The notes: a model not told the origin generated them from the sequence alone. DNA of 64,000 nt from Asaia siamensis (GCF_014635085.1 NZ_BMCH01000009.1:1-64000), one strand, 5' to 3'. Counted from the first letter of the stretch, positions 46,494 through 56,302 are shown. Numbers and translations are program-made.

Positions 46494-49400
46494 TTACACG
46501 CTGTGACGCGTGGCGCCAAATGGCGTCGCCATTTCGGCCAGATGCGCGTGATGGGTCAGGAAAAGAATCTGCTGATGCTGCGCGATTCTGGCCAATGTCG
46601 CGAAACCGGCTTCGGCACGGTTTTCATCAAAGGTGATGAACAGGTCATCGGCAATGAAGGGCAGGGTGACGCCGCGTGCCCGTGCCTGTTCGAGCGCGGC
46701 AAGGCGCAGGCTCAGATAGAGTTGATCACGCGTGCCTTCGCTCATGGCCGAGGGGCGTACCATTTTCTCGTCTTGCAGCATGCCTGCAAGCTCTGGTGTC
46801 CGGCCATCCTCTGAAATGACGAGCTTCTGATAGCGCCCGCATGTCAGTGAACCGAAGATCGTCTCTGCTGCTTTCAGAAGAGGGTTGGTGTTCTCGAGCC
46901 TCTGACGTCTCGCCACATGGGTGAGAACCAGCGACTGGATGCGGGAGGTTGCCCATTCCTCGGCAGCGCGTGCCATTTTGGCGCGGCAGGACTCGATGTC
47001 AAAAGCGGCACTCAGCGCTGCCTCGTCCTTCTCGATGTCACGCAGCAACGCCCTGATCTCGCCTCCTCGCGAGAAGGCCGCATCGCGCTGGCGCTCAAGC
47101 TCTGCCTGTTCGCTCTCGACGGCACCGAGACGGGTTTCTGTCAGAGCGGGGTCGGTGTCTTTGGCCTGCTCTTGCAATTGGGCCAGATCGAGCCCGTCTG
47201 AATGGTCGATGATCTGTCGTTCGAGCTGTGTCCTCTCTTCCTGATCACGATAGTGACGCATTTCCGCATCGAGAACCGGGCGTATGGTCTCGATTTCAGT
47301 GGCGCCAAGCTTCTGCATGAAGGGCGTGAATGTGGCGCGCAGTGCGTCGAGCCTGGTGTCGGCAAGAGCACAGGCATCGGCGTGCTCCCTGATCCGGGTG
47401 TCCTGAAGATCGGCCTGCGCCTTGTCGAGCTGTGCTTTCAGCAGGGCCTCATGCAGTGAGGCCATGGCTGCGCCAGCTGTCGCCAGAGCGAGGGCCTCCC
47501 CCCGACCGAGACCCACCATGAAATGGCGGAAAGCCTCTTCGAGGGCGGCGCTATCGGCTTTGCGTGCTGTCAGGGCTGCACGCCGCACCAGCAGGGTGCT
47601 GACTTTTCTGCGCGCGTCTTCAAGAGTTTCGACTTTTTCCGATGGCCATGGCTCTGTGCCGGGAAGTGTCTCGGCCCAGCGCGCAAGCAGCGCCTGTCGC
47701 TCGGCGACAAGCGCCTCACCCTTGCGCTGCTCTGACAGAGCTTCGCGCCGGGCCAGATCGCATTCTGTTTCGCGCTCGGCGAGGCGCTGGGCCTCTTTCT
47801 CGCGGTCACGCAAGTGCATTCTGACTTCGATCAGACTGTCGGCGAGCGTATCACGCGTTTTGAGATCGGGCAGAAGTCCATGCAGGGTTGTGAGCATGGC
47901 GGCCCGGCGGGTACAGGCGGCATCGTGATCGGCCTGTGCGGCCTGATGGCGCGCCTGCGCCTCAAGCGCCTTGTGCCTGAGCTCCAGCCAGCCTGTCAGA
48001 CGATCGGGCGGCAAGATCGGCAGGCCCCGTTTTTCCACTTCGTCCTGCCATGAGCGCGAGGCTTCCTGCTCTGTCTGCAGCAGGGTATCGCGTCGTGAGT
48101 CGGCTTGGGCCAGTTCCAGAATACAACGTTCGAGTGCCTGCTCGATCTGGGTCAGCTTTGCCGATTCCTCGGCATCGTCGAAGCGGCGATCGGCGAGCTG
48201 ATCGGCCGTGAGGCGTGATGCGAGATAGTCTGCCCGTTTGTCGACATCGTGGGGGGCGGTCATCAACGCGTCAAACAGGGTGTCACGCCGGACGCGTTCC
48301 TGGCTCAGCGCGGCGTGCGAGATGATGTCGCGTTGTTCAAGCTGGGCCTTGTCGAGCAGGAGGCGGTCTCTGGTGTCGCCCAAAGCCTGAGCTGCTTCTG
48401 TGGCAGAAACAACGGCTTTCTGCCTCTCACGCCAGATCTCCTTCTGTCGTTCCAGAAATCCGGGTTCGGGAAGCGCCATCATGCCGAGCGCTTCCGGGGT
48501 GCCTTTCCAGGGCAGCAGATCGCGCAGGGACTGGGTCATCCTTGCTTCTGCCTCATGGCAGGCGCGGCCGAGGGCAGTCACGGTGCTGTCGATATCTCCT
48601 AGAGCCTCGGCCTGTTGTACAGCGATCTGCAGGGGGCGCAGATCGCTTGCCCTGGCCGTGCCGCGCGTTGCCTCGGCGCGGGCCAGTCTTTCCTGCGCGG
48701 CTTCATGATTGCGGTGCCATTCAGTCTCACGCAGGGTGAGCGCATCACGGGCTTTTGCCAGAGGGCGTAGCCTCTCAAGAAGGCTCTCCTGCGGCAGACG
48801 CGACAGGATCTCTTCTGCTGTCCCGGTGTGGCCCTGTGCCTGCAACGCGGCTTCGAACTGTGACAGGCTGGTTTCCTCTTCACGATCGAGACGCTCAGGG
48901 CCGAGCGCTTCGAACCGGCTTTTGAAGTCGCGAACTTTTTCTGCCTGCGCCAGCAGAACGAGATCAGGCTGGCAGCCCGCACGGGTTTCGACCAGCCCGT
49001 CATGGGCGTGTTGCAGGTCAGCCCGTTTCTGCAGTGCTTCGGTCCAGTTCCTGAGCAGGCGCTCGAAACTCTCATGCTCCTGCAGGGTGAGGAGCGGGGC
49101 GGGGGTGGCGTTCAGTGCATCGTTGAGCGCATCGAGACGGGTCAGTGCCGATCTGAGCCGTTTGAGTCTTTCCAGCCGGCTGCGCTCCTGACGCAGGGCG
49201 GTGATACGCTGCTCAAGGCTCAGGCGGTCGTTTTCGAGTGCGCTGGCCTCGTTGGTGAGGGAGGTCCAGGTTGAGCGGGCGCTTTCGGCGGTGCTCAACT
49301 GGCTGCGCGCCGCATCGAATTCCTTTTTCAGCTCATTGAGCTGTGTGCCGCGACCGCCTTTTTTCCAGATGGCGCTGGCCTGAGCGTCGAGAGATTCAAG

Positions 49401-49883
49401 CACGTTCTGCACGTTTTCGAGTCCGAATCCTGCAGCCAGAAGCTGCTGGCCGAGATCGCCCTCAAAACGTGCCATGGCGTCGCCACCGGCGCGCAGACGC
49501 TGATGGTCGAGGCTCCACATGCGCTCGAAAGCCGTACGATCGACACCGCCCAGCCAGCGAAGCAGGGCGTTTTCATCGAGTGGCGTGGTATCGTCAGGGG
49601 CGAGCAGCGTCTGCGCGCGCCCGCGTTTGCGGACGACATCGAGCCGGGTATCGCCCTGTTCGAGACTGGCACCGACGCGCAGCAGGGGAGCGTCGAAAAG
49701 CCAGTCCTGCGATTTGAGATTGGGAAAGCCGAAAAGCAGATCGCCAATCGCGGCGAGCATGGTCGATTTGCCCGCCTCATTGGCACCATGCAGCACGTGC
49801 AGGTCAGCGGGGCTGTGCGCGAAATTGTAATGTCGGTCAGAAAAACTGCCGTAACGGATGAGGTCGAGCGAGCCAAATCTCAT
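46494..49883 (-). CDS. YhaN-like AAA ATPase (SbcC/Rad50-type)
   Basis: An 1129-aa SMC-like ATPase: N-terminal half with Walker A (HGANEAGKSTMLAAI), very long Arg/Glu/Gln-rich coiled coils (about 180-960), and a C-terminal half with signature MSEGTRDQLYLSLRLAALEQ and Walker B-like PFIADDLFITFDE. It pairs with the adjacent YhaO-like nuclease, with a 4-base ATGA overlap, as SbcC pairs with SbcD. A DNA end-processing function is inferred from this relation. The start at 49883 follows the family N-terminus MRFGSLDLIRYGSF. Confidence 0.9.
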   Translation of the reverse strand: MRFGSLDLIRYGSFSDRHYNFAHSPADLHVLHGANEAGKSTMLAAIGDLLFGFPNLKSQDWLFDAPLLRVGASLEQGDTRLDVVRKRGRAQTLLAPDDTTPLDENALLRWLGGVDRTAFERMWSLDHQRLRAGGDAMARFEGDLGQQLLAAGFGLENVQNVLESLDAQASAIWKKGGRGTQLNELKKEFDAARSQLSTAESARSTWTSLTNEASALENDRLSLEQRITALRQERSRLERLKRLRSALTRLDALNDALNATPAPLLTLQEHESFERLLRNWTEALQKRADLQHAHDGLVETRAGCQPDLVLLAQAEKVRDFKSRFEALGPERLDREEETSLSQFEAALQAQGHTGTAEEILSRLPQESLLERLRPLAKARDALTLRETEWHRNHEAAQERLARAEATRGTARASDLRPLQIAVQQAEALGDIDSTVTALGRACHEAEARMTQSLRDLLPWKGTPEALGMMALPEPGFLERQKEIWRERQKAVVSATEAAQALGDTRDRLLLDKAQLEQRDIISHAALSQERVRRDTLFDALMTAPHDVDKRADYLASRLTADQLADRRFDDAEESAKLTQIEQALERCILELAQADSRRDTLLQTEQEASRSWQDEVEKRGLPILPPDRLTGWLELRHKALEAQARHQAAQADHDAACTRRAAMLTTLHGLLPDLKTRDTLADSLIEVRMHLRDREKEAQRLAERETECDLARREALSEQRKGEALVAERQALLARWAETLPGTEPWPSEKVETLEDARRKVSTLLVRRAALTARKADSAALEEAFRHFMVGLGRGEALALATAGAAMASLHEALLKAQLDKAQADLQDTRIREHADACALADTRLDALRATFTPFMQKLGATEIETIRPVLDAEMRHYRDQEERTQLERQIIDHSDGLDLAQLQEQAKDTDPALTETRLGAVESEQAELERQRDAAFSRGGEIRALLRDIEKDEAALSAAFDIESCRAKMARAAEEWATSRIQSLVLTHVARRQRLENTNPLLKAAETIFGSLTCGRYQKLVISEDGRTPELAGMLQDEKMVRPSAMSEGTRDQLYLSLRLAALEQARARGVTLPFIADDLFITFDENRAEAGFATLARIAQHQQILFLTHHAHLAEMATPFGATRHSV

Positions 49884-51148
49884 GAGGCGTCTCCCTTGCC
49901 CGACAGCCTGTCGCAAAGAGCCTCGTTCAGCTCGGGCAGGATAGAGGCCCAGTCGCGACGGTTGATGCGGTCGAGGAGGGAATCAGGGGCGATGTCACCG
50001 AGATTGAGCGTCTTGAGGCAGGAATCGAGCTCCTCACCAATCACTTTCAGCAGGGCCTCATCGCTGGCAGCCTCATGCACGAGGCCGGATAATGCGAAAC
50101 CATCGCCCTCATCTGGCGCCAATCGGGTCTGTGTCGCGACAGGGGTGGTGTCGAGCAGAAGTTTTTCGAGCTCGATCTCACCACCGCTCATGGCGGCCAG
50201 ATGCTGCACGACTTCGCGCAGAGTCTGGCCCTGACGCTTGAGCGTGTCATGCAGCGCAGTTGTCCCTGCTATTGTCAGGCGCATCACGCAGAGATGCCCT
50301 TCATGCGTGTGGGCGATGTCACGCAGAAAAGCGCCGATCCGGTCTTCGAAGGCCGAAAAATTCTCGATTCCGGTGCAGTCGAAACGCGCAGCGTGCCAGC
50401 GCACCACATCGCAGGCGATGGGGGTGATCGAGTCGATGCGATGGTCGGTTACGGAAACCAGCACGACGCCTTTTTCGCCCGTTTCGCGGATATGGCGGCC
50501 CTGAAGCACGCCGGGAAAGACGATGGGGGTGCCATCGGTCAGGATCATGCGCTCATGCACATGGCCCAGCGCCCAGTAATCATAATTCTTGGCACGCAGT
50601 GTCTCGGGCGCGCAGGGGGCATAGGTTTCATGCTGCCCATGGCCCGAAAGCGAGGTGTGCAGGACGCCGATATTGAAATAGCCGGGTACGGGCGCCGGAT
50701 AGGCGGGGGTCATGTCATGGGGCATATGCCGGTTGGCAAAGCTCTGCCCATGCAGGGCCACGCCGAGGTCTTCAATCAGAAAGCTGCCCGGGCGGGGGGA
50801 AGGAAAACGGTCTATGCCGGCCTGTAGCGGCAGGTCGCGAGTGAGCACTGAGGCCGCGTCGTGATTGCCCTGCAGCAGGAAAACCCTGATGCCATGCGCA
50901 ATCAGGCGCCCAAGAGTGGTCGCCATGTAGCGCCCGGTGCTGATTGTTTTCCAGTCGCCGTCATAGAGGTCGCCTGCAATCACGACAAAAGCGACATCAT
51001 GCTCGATGGCGGCATCAACCATATTGTCGAGTGCGCGGCGTGATGCCGAGCGGATACGGTCGATGGACAAATCGTCATGCCGCTCCAGCCCCTTGAGTGG
51101 GCTATCAAGATGGAGATCGGCCGCGTGCAGAAAGCGAAAGGAGCTCAT
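49880..51148 (-). CDS. YhaO-like DNA repair metallo-phosphoesterase (SbcD/Mre11-type)
   Basis: A 422-aa nuclease. Calcineurin-like metal-binding motifs are clear: FLHAADLHLDSPLKGL, VIAGDLYDGD, LLQGNHDAASV, then LGHVHERMI. It is the presumed nuclease subunit for the YhaN-like ATPase, encoded directly downstream with a 4-base overlap. Divergent from the antiporter gene, with 95 bp between them. Confidence 0.92.
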   Translation of the reverse strand: MSSFRFLHAADLHLDSPLKGLERHDDLSIDRIRSASRRALDNMVDAAIEHDVAFVVIAGDLYDGDWKTISTGRYMATTLGRLIAHGIRVFLLQGNHDAASVLTRDLPLQAGIDRFPSPRPGSFLIEDLGVALHGQSFANRHMPHDMTPAYPAPVPGYFNIGVLHTSLSGHGQHETYAPCAPETLRAKNYDYWALGHVHERMILTDGTPIVFPGVLQGRHIRETGEKGVVLVSVTDHRIDSITPIACDVVRWHAARFDCTGIENFSAFEDRIGAFLRDIAHTHEGHLCVMRLTIAGTTALHDTLKRQGQTLREVVQHLAAMSGGEIELEKLLLDTTPVATQTRLAPDEGDGFALSGLVHEAASDEALLKVIGEELDSCLKTLNLGDIAPDSLLDRINRRDWASILPELNEALCDRLSGKGDAS

Positions 51149-51243
51149 CCCGCTATTCTAGCGCATTTTGCAAAGGCGTGCGCCGGACGAATAACGAAGG
51201 CTGTTCCTATCCTCATGTCGTGCCACACGCGGGCCCCGAAGCC

Positions 51244-52926
51244 ATGATACCCGCAGATCATATTCTCTTTCTTCTCGTGCTGGCCGCCGCAAGCAGTCTG
51301 CTGATCCGCCTGGTCAAAAATGCGATTCCGCTGCCGCTGATCCAGATCGTGCTGGGGATCGGCGCTGCCCTGCTGGGAGTAAAGATCGGGCTGCGCCCTG
51401 ATCTGTTCATGCTGGTCTTTCTGCCTCCGCTGCTTTTTGCGGATGCCTTTCGCATGCCATTGCGTGAGTTTCACGAATTGCGCGGCACAATCTTCTTTCT
51501 GGCTTTCGGTCTGGTGGTGTTCAGCACGGTTTGCTGCGGCTACGCCATTCACTGGCTGATACCGACACTCGATCTGCCCTGCTGCTTCGCCCTCGCCGCC
51601 GCGCTTTCCCCCACCGACACGGTGGCAGTCTCGAGTCTCATGGCCGGGCGCCATGTGCCCGAACGGATGATTCATGTTCTTTCAGGCGAGGCGCTTTTCA
51701 ACGATGCGTCGGGTCTGGTGTGCTTTCGCTTTGCGACGGCAGCGGCGCTGACGGGCGAGTTCTCCTACCGTCAGGCTTTTGACGCGTTTCTGCTGGTTGC
51801 CTTTGGTGGCATGGCCATCGGGGCGCTCATTGCCTATGTCTCGGCGCGGCTCAACCGTGTGTTGCTGCGTCGCGGATTTGACGATCCGCCCTTGCAGATC
51901 ACCCTGATGATCCTGCTGCCTTTTGTGACCTATATCGTGGCCGAGGCGGTGCATTGCTCAGGCATTCTGGCCTCTGTCGCTGCGTGCATGGTCATCAAGA
52001 TGATGGGCATGATCGAGGAGACGAATACCGCCACCCGCCTTCAGGCCACGACGGTCTGGGGCATGGTCAACTACATCTTCAACGCCCTGATCTTTCTTCT
52101 GCTTGGCCTGCAACTGCCTGCTCTGGTGCAGGGCGGCATGGCGATGGCGCATGAGCGCCAGGTGTCGCTGCTACAGCTCGTCGCCCTTGTCGGCGCGGTT
52201 TATCTCATCATGACGACGCTGCGCTTCATCGGGATATGGCTGTCCATCCTGCGGCGCTGGTGCGTGGCGCGCTGGACGCAAAAGCCCTTTGCCTGGCCAG
52301 GTTTCCTGAGTTCGCTGCTGCTGACCTTTGCAGGCGTGCGCGGTGCGGTCACGCTTGCGGCTGTTCTGTCCCTGCCTGCGGTGGGGAGTGAACTGGGGGC
52401 GTTTCCATCACGCGATCTGCTGATTACGGTTGCGGCGGGTGTGATTGTTATTTCTCTTGTTGGTGCCGGGCTGCTGATGCCGCTCTGCATCCGCTTTTTG
52501 CCTGACCCCGGCATGGATCGTTACGCCTCGGAAGAAATCATGGCGCGTCAGAGGTTGTTGCGCACGGCAATCTCCCTCCTGCACGACGAACGTTTCCAGA
52601 CACCCGACACGGCCGATAGCAGCGTGCAGGACAGGGAACTCAAGCATGATGTGATCGATCGTCTGTCACAGAGCTATGAAAACCGTCTGAGCCAGATTGA
52701 TGAATCGCATCACTCCACATTGATGAACCGCCAGCTTGCCCTGCGTCGCGAGCGGCTCGAACTGGCAACACGCCTGCTTGTTCTGCGCGCGCAGCGACAG
52801 ACGCTGCATGATTTGTTCGTCGAGCGTGGGATCAACGACCAGACGGAATGGGAATTGCAGCAGGAGCTGGATTTCGAGGAGCAGTTATTGCGCTCGCGCG
52901 TCCAGCGCCTGCCGAAGGATATCTGA
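51244..52926 (+). CDS. Na+/H+ antiporter, CPA1 family (NhaP/YjcE-like)
   Basis: A 560-aa membrane antiporter with about 12 TM segments; ALSPTDTVAVSSL and GEALFNDASGLVCF are the CPA1 core ion-binding motifs. A cytoplasmic C-terminal part of about 150 residues (from DPGMDRYASEE) is rich in Arg/Glu/Leu and probably coiled-coil. The frame opens at 51097, but the first TM starts right after the ATG at 51244. It exchanges Na+ (or K+) for protons, useful in acid environments. Confidence 0.92.
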   Translation: MIPADHILFLLVLAAASSLLIRLVKNAIPLPLIQIVLGIGAALLGVKIGLRPDLFMLVFLPPLLFADAFRMPLREFHELRGTIFFLAFGLVVFSTVCCGYAIHWLIPTLDLPCCFALAAALSPTDTVAVSSLMAGRHVPERMIHVLSGEALFNDASGLVCFRFATAAALTGEFSYRQAFDAFLLVAFGGMAIGALIAYVSARLNRVLLRRGFDDPPLQITLMILLPFVTYIVAEAVHCSGILASVAACMVIKMMGMIEETNTATRLQATTVWGMVNYIFNALIFLLLGLQLPALVQGGMAMAHERQVSLLQLVALVGAVYLIMTTLRFIGIWLSILRRWCVARWTQKPFAWPGFLSSLLLTFAGVRGAVTLAAVLSLPAVGSELGAFPSRDLLITVAAGVIVISLVGAGLLMPLCIRFLPDPGMDRYASEEIMARQRLLRTAISLLHDERFQTPDTADSSVQDRELKHDVIDRLSQSYENRLSQIDESHHSTLMNRQLALRRERLELATRLLVLRAQRQTLHDLFVERGINDQTEWELQQELDFEEQLLRSRVQRLPKDI

Positions 52927-52948
52927 GCCCAGCCTGGGCGGGGGCGGG

Positions 52949-53848
52949 TCAGATCAGGCGCCGCTTGTTCAGTTCGCGCCGCATCGTCTCGAGCATGAAG
53001 CGTGAAGAGTCTTCCGCACGCTCTTCCCAGGCGAAGACACAGGAGGACAGAACACCGTCAAAGCGTATCTCTGCCAGCGTGTCGAAAAAGGCCGTCCAGT
53101 CGATTTCGCCCTGACCGATATCGAGATGCTGATGCACTCGCACGCGCGCGCCCGGCGGGTTGACGATGTAGCGTAGTTCCGAGGATTTTCGGTGGTCGAA
53201 TGTATCGGCCACGCGGATATGAACAAGAATATCCGCCGCCTCGCGCAGCATGGCAGCCATGTCTTCGCCGTAGAAGAAGGTATGCGGCACGATATAGGAC
53301 ATTCTGACCGCATCCGAGCCGATATTGCGGATGATATCGATGGCAGGATGGAAGGTTTCGACCCAGTCTTCCGGATGCGGTTCCAGAGACAGGGTGATGC
53401 CTGCACGCTCGAGAACGGGCACGAGATCATCCATGGAGCGCCAGAAGGCTGCCTCGCAGGTTTCCGGTGTCGCAACGCCGGGTGGCAGTCCCGCAGACCG
53501 TTCGGGCGAGGTGCCGCGCCCGAATTCGGAGACCATGAGCGGGCACTCCATTTCGGAGGCAATCTCGATGGCGCGCTTCCAGTAGCGCATGGCGATCTGT
53601 CGTTCTTCCTCGATCGGGCTCGACCAGCGATACATGGGCTGCAATGTGGAAAGCTCGGTGCCGTGGTCGCGCAAGGCAGCCTTGAAATCGCGGATACGCT
53701 GCGACGTGGCGCGTGGCATCACCCACCAATCCAGAAAATCGGCGCGCGGCGAGAGTTCGATACCGTCGAACCCATAGCCGGAAACCGTTCTGGCAATTTC
53801 CGGCAGGGTGAGATGGCGTTGCATATAGGGGTCGAGAACCAGTTTCAC
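52949..53848 (-). CDS. Sugar phosphate isomerase/epimerase-like TIM barrel
   Basis: A 299-aa xylose-isomerase-like TIM-barrel protein (AP endonuclease 2 superfamily). Metal-binding acidic and histidine residues typical of the family are visible: GFDGIELSPR, SLEPHPEDW, the Asp-Ile/His stretch IVPHTFF, HIRVADTFDHR and GQGEIDW. Members isomerise or epimerise sugars and inositols; the substrate cannot be read. It is convergent with the antiporter (22 bp) and followed upstream by an AT-rich patch. Confidence 0.85.
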   Translation of the reverse strand: MKLVLDPYMQRHLTLPEIARTVSGYGFDGIELSPRADFLDWWVMPRATSQRIRDFKAALRDHGTELSTLQPMYRWSSPIEEERQIAMRYWKRAIEIASEMECPLMVSEFGRGTSPERSAGLPPGVATPETCEAAFWRSMDDLVPVLERAGITLSLEPHPEDWVETFHPAIDIIRNIGSDAVRMSYIVPHTFFYGEDMAAMLREAADILVHIRVADTFDHRKSSELRYIVNPPGARVRVHQHLDIGQGEIDWTAFFDTLAEIRFDGVLSSCVFAWEERAEDSSRFMLETMRRELNKRRLI

Positions 53849-54062
53849 CGGGCAATTCCCTTCGACAAAGGTGAGGCCGACCTGACAGGTGTTTCGTCCG
53901 GCCTGGTCACCTTTTCGTCTAGAGCGTCAGCCACACGCTGTTATGCGTGAAATTGATTGAAAACCATCAGAGGCAGGTGTGTCTCATTTTTCCGTGTGGT
54001 AAATACGAAACTATTTTTGATGAGATTCTGGAAGTTACTAGAACTTTTTACGCTGTCGCTTT
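53849..54062. other. AT-rich spacer, likely edge of an acquired patch
   Basis: From about 53940 the base composition becomes clearly more AT-rich than the surrounding genes, up to about 54065. An 81-codon ORF (53947-54192) exists here but its second half overlaps the better-supported ORF at 54063 in another frame. I see no gene I would support in the spacer. Confidence 0.4.
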
Positions 54063-54290
54063 GTGTGTAGCGTTGATGTTGGAGCCTTTATTTATGGAAT
54101 CCGGCCCGGCGGGGAAATGCTCGACGTTCAGCAAGCCTTTATCCAAACCTTTTTCAAGGGCCTCGGGGGCTTGGCCGATCACTACCCCGTAGGGGCGATC
54201 TGTTCAGCCCCGAAGCGTGCCGGAAACTGCGTTTTTGCCCACTCCGTGGCTATGAGAATCATCGATTTCAGGATTGCAGATAGCGCATGA
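54063..54290 (+). CDS. Unidentified ORF coupled to an immunity-like gene; possible toxin fragment
   Basis: A 75-codon ORF opening at a GTG (the frame is open from 54042) whose TGA overlaps the ATG of the next gene (ATGA). From about residue 8 it has codon use like the genome (YGIRPGGEMLDVQ, then ADHYPVGAICSAPKRAGN), while the DNA just upstream is AT-rich, so it may be the 3' remnant of a longer gene. It contains several potential catalytic residues (Asp-His, two His, Lys-Arg). In toxin/immunity loci the gene before the immunity gene encodes the toxin C-terminus; that is the basis for this guess. Family not recognised. Confidence 0.35.
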   Translation: MCSVDVGAFIYGIRPGGEMLDVQQAFIQTFFKGLGGLADHYPVGAICSAPKRAGNCVFAHSVAMRIIDFRIADSA

Positions 54291-54841
54291 GCACCGTCAT
54301 TCCCTCCTGGCAGATCCCCACTCGTCGCGCCCGGCTCATCCGCACCAGAAAATATGTGGCCGTGATCTGCACGGAGCGTTGGGGAGGGAGTTACTTCTCC
54401 CGATCCGGCTGGTCGACCTTCACCCCTCGAAAAGAGGCCACGACAGAGTGGATCGGGGCTAATCTCAAGAAGGCGCTGTATAGCAGTGAGGATTTCGGGG
54501 CGCACTTGCCTACGCCAATTCCAAGTGAAGTCTCTCGCCCGGCAAAGGACGAGTCAAACCAGAAGTCTCGTGAGTTCTGGCTGCGTATCCAGCAGGAATT
54601 CGGCTTCAAGGATTTCCTGACGACCATGTCAAAATCAGCGATGGTTTTCGTAAGGTGGCCGAAGGACAGGGAAGATCAGGTCGAAATGGTCGCTTCCCGC
54701 GGTCGTGGCGCGGGCCATTCCGCCTGGGGCACCAATGAGAATTTCGGCAAGGTCTTTCATGCCTCGATCAAGCTGAGCGATCTCGAATTCGGCGAGGTGG
54801 CCGTGCAGGCGCTGGATCGTTGCCAACCGAATTACGCCTAA
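54287..54841 (+). CDS. Probable contact-dependent inhibition immunity protein (DUF1436/CdiI-like)
   Basis: A 184-aa protein with a layout I associate with DUF1436 immunity proteins: an early hydrophobic strand (KYVAVICTERWGG), a helix after STFTPRKEATTEWIGANL, EFWLRIQQEFGFKDFLTTM (resembling the conserved tyrosine/phenylalanine-Gly-Tyr region), a late GAGHSAWG stretch, and a C-terminal FGEVAVQALDRC that parallels the family's terminal IGxALRLAxSRC. Immunity proteins of this type neutralise a toxin delivered by neighbours. No cdiA or cdiB lies in the window. Identification is from memory of the family pattern and not a computed match. Confidence 0.5.
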   Translation: MSTVIPSWQIPTRRARLIRTRKYVAVICTERWGGSYFSRSGWSTFTPRKEATTEWIGANLKKALYSSEDFGAHLPTPIPSEVSRPAKDESNQKSREFWLRIQQEFGFKDFLTTMSKSAMVFVRWPKDREDQVEMVASRGRGAGHSAWGTNENFGKVFHASIKLSDLEFGEVAVQALDRCQPNYA

Positions 54842-55096
54842 AGTGCAGGCGGAGGCGAGCCCATTCTAGGCCGGGTCATAGCTCGACCGTATTTTCAGAA
54901 AATCGGATCGCCTTTTATCAGCGCGTTCTTCACTTAGCAGAGGCTGCACACCCTCAGCCACGTCGATGAACAGGAAATAACCCTCTCCCTGATTAGGGAA
55001 GCCGGGCACTTACTGCCATGACAGGGCGTAACACGACCCCTCAAGTCATGTCGCGCCTGTCAGACACAGGATTTTATGGTGAGGTAAATCCCGGGC
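54842..55096. other. Non-coding interval after the immunity-like gene
   Basis: About 255 bp. A short reading frame without a start (residues like HVDEQEITLSLIREAGHLL, ending at about 55020) hints at a gene relic, but it is too short to assign. No RNA gene or terminator seen. Confidence 0.3.
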
Positions 55097-56302
55097 CTAC
55101 CTGCTGGTGGGGCGTATGTCCGGACCATTATACTGGCTGCCACTCATTGGACGGTTGACGGGGGGCGAGACCAGTGAGTCTGGCCAGGCAGGTTCGTCTG
55201 CGGCGCCGGGTACGATGGCGGTGCGGCCACGCGGCAGGGATTGCGGCAGATCTTCGCGCAGGCGTTTGAGCATGCGTTCACGCAGATCGCAGCAGAGATT
55301 CCACATGCCATTGGCATCGCTGGCGCCCGCAATCAGGCGGATCGAGATTACCTGGGCATTGCTGTCGGCAACCTGACAGCCGACCGAATTCATGTCGTGA
55401 TCCCAGTTTTCGCAGGCCTTGAGTTCCTCATGGAACAGGCGCCGTACCTCGTCCATGGGCGTCTGGTAATCCAGCCAGAGAAACACCGAACCGATGAGAG
55501 AGGGCGAACTGTGCGTCCAGTTCTGGAAGGGGTTTTCGAGAAAATAGGCGATCGGCACGATATAGCGTCTGCGGTCCCAGGTGCGCAGCACGACATAGGT
55601 GGCGTTGATCTCTTCCACATAGGCCCAGTCGCCATTGAGAATAAGCATGTCTTCCATGCGTATGGGCTGGGTGATGGCAATCTGGATGCCAGCAATCAGG
55701 TTGGACAGGGCCGGGCGGGCCGAAAGACCTACAACGAGAGAGGCCGCACCGGCAGAGGCGAAAAGCGAGACGCCATATTGTCTGACAGATTCGAACACCA
55801 TCAGCGCCGCACCCACAGTAATGACACCGCAGGTGATTTCGATCAGGCGTCGCAGGATGCGAATCTGGGTCTGGTGCGAGCGCACGGTGATATCGTCAAC
55901 CTGCGCGCGGTTGGCGATGCGGTCGAGATATTTATCCGTGCCGAAACGAAAGGCCTTTATCAGCCCGAACCCGATGGTGATGATCGAGGCAAAGACGAAG
56001 AAATGGGCCAGAAACTGGATGGTCTTTGGCGTAAAGCCCGTTGTGGCAGGCAGGGCAGCACTGGCCGCCACAATCATCAGCAGCAGGCGGACATGGTTCT
56101 GCAGCCGGGCGATCGTCTCGTGAATGAAGGCGATACGCCGCAGGCCGGGCAGGCGGGGAAGTGCTTCCGTGATCAGGCGGCTGAAAAGCAGCGCGAACAG
56201 GGCGGCGGCACAGAGAAGCAGGGTGGAGGCGAGTGAGGGCGGCAGCCAGTCGAACCATGCGAGGAGCCTCGACATGGAGTGTACATAGTCTTGCTTGATC
56301 AC
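55097..56302 (-). CDS. MscS-family mechanosensitive ion channel
   Basis: A 401-aa membrane protein: about five TM segments, the pore-lining last helix region (GVSLFASAGAASLVVGLSARPALSNLIAGIQIAIT) and the cytoplasmic MscS beta domain (QPIRMEDMLILNGDWAYVEEINATYVVLRTWDRR). It is longer than E. coli MscS (286 aa) through extra N-terminal helices and a C-terminal extension of about 60 residues. It protects against hypo-osmotic shock. Confidence 0.93.
   Translation of the reverse strand: MIKQDYVHSMSRLLAWFDWLPPSLASTLLLCAAALFALLFSRLITEALPRLPGLRRIAFIHETIARLQNHVRLLLMIVAASAALPATTGFTPKTIQFLAHFFVFASIITIGFGLIKAFRFGTDKYLDRIANRAQVDDITVRSHQTQIRILRRLIEITCGVITVGAALMVFESVRQYGVSLFASAGAASLVVGLSARPALSNLIAGIQIAITQPIRMEDMLILNGDWAYVEEINATYVVLRTWDRRRYIVPIAYFLENPFQNWTHSSPSLIGSVFLWLDYQTPMDEVRRLFHEELKACENWDHDMNSVGCQVADSNAQVISIRLIAGASDANGMWNLCCDLRERMLKRLREDLPQSLPRGRTAIVPGAADEPAWPDSLVSPPVNRPMSGSQYNGPDIRPTSR

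Noticed and set aside
53947-54192. 81-codon ORF in the AT-rich patch
   Set aside because: Its second half lies out of frame over the better-supported ORF at 54063 and its sequence there becomes low-complexity; no start signal seen.
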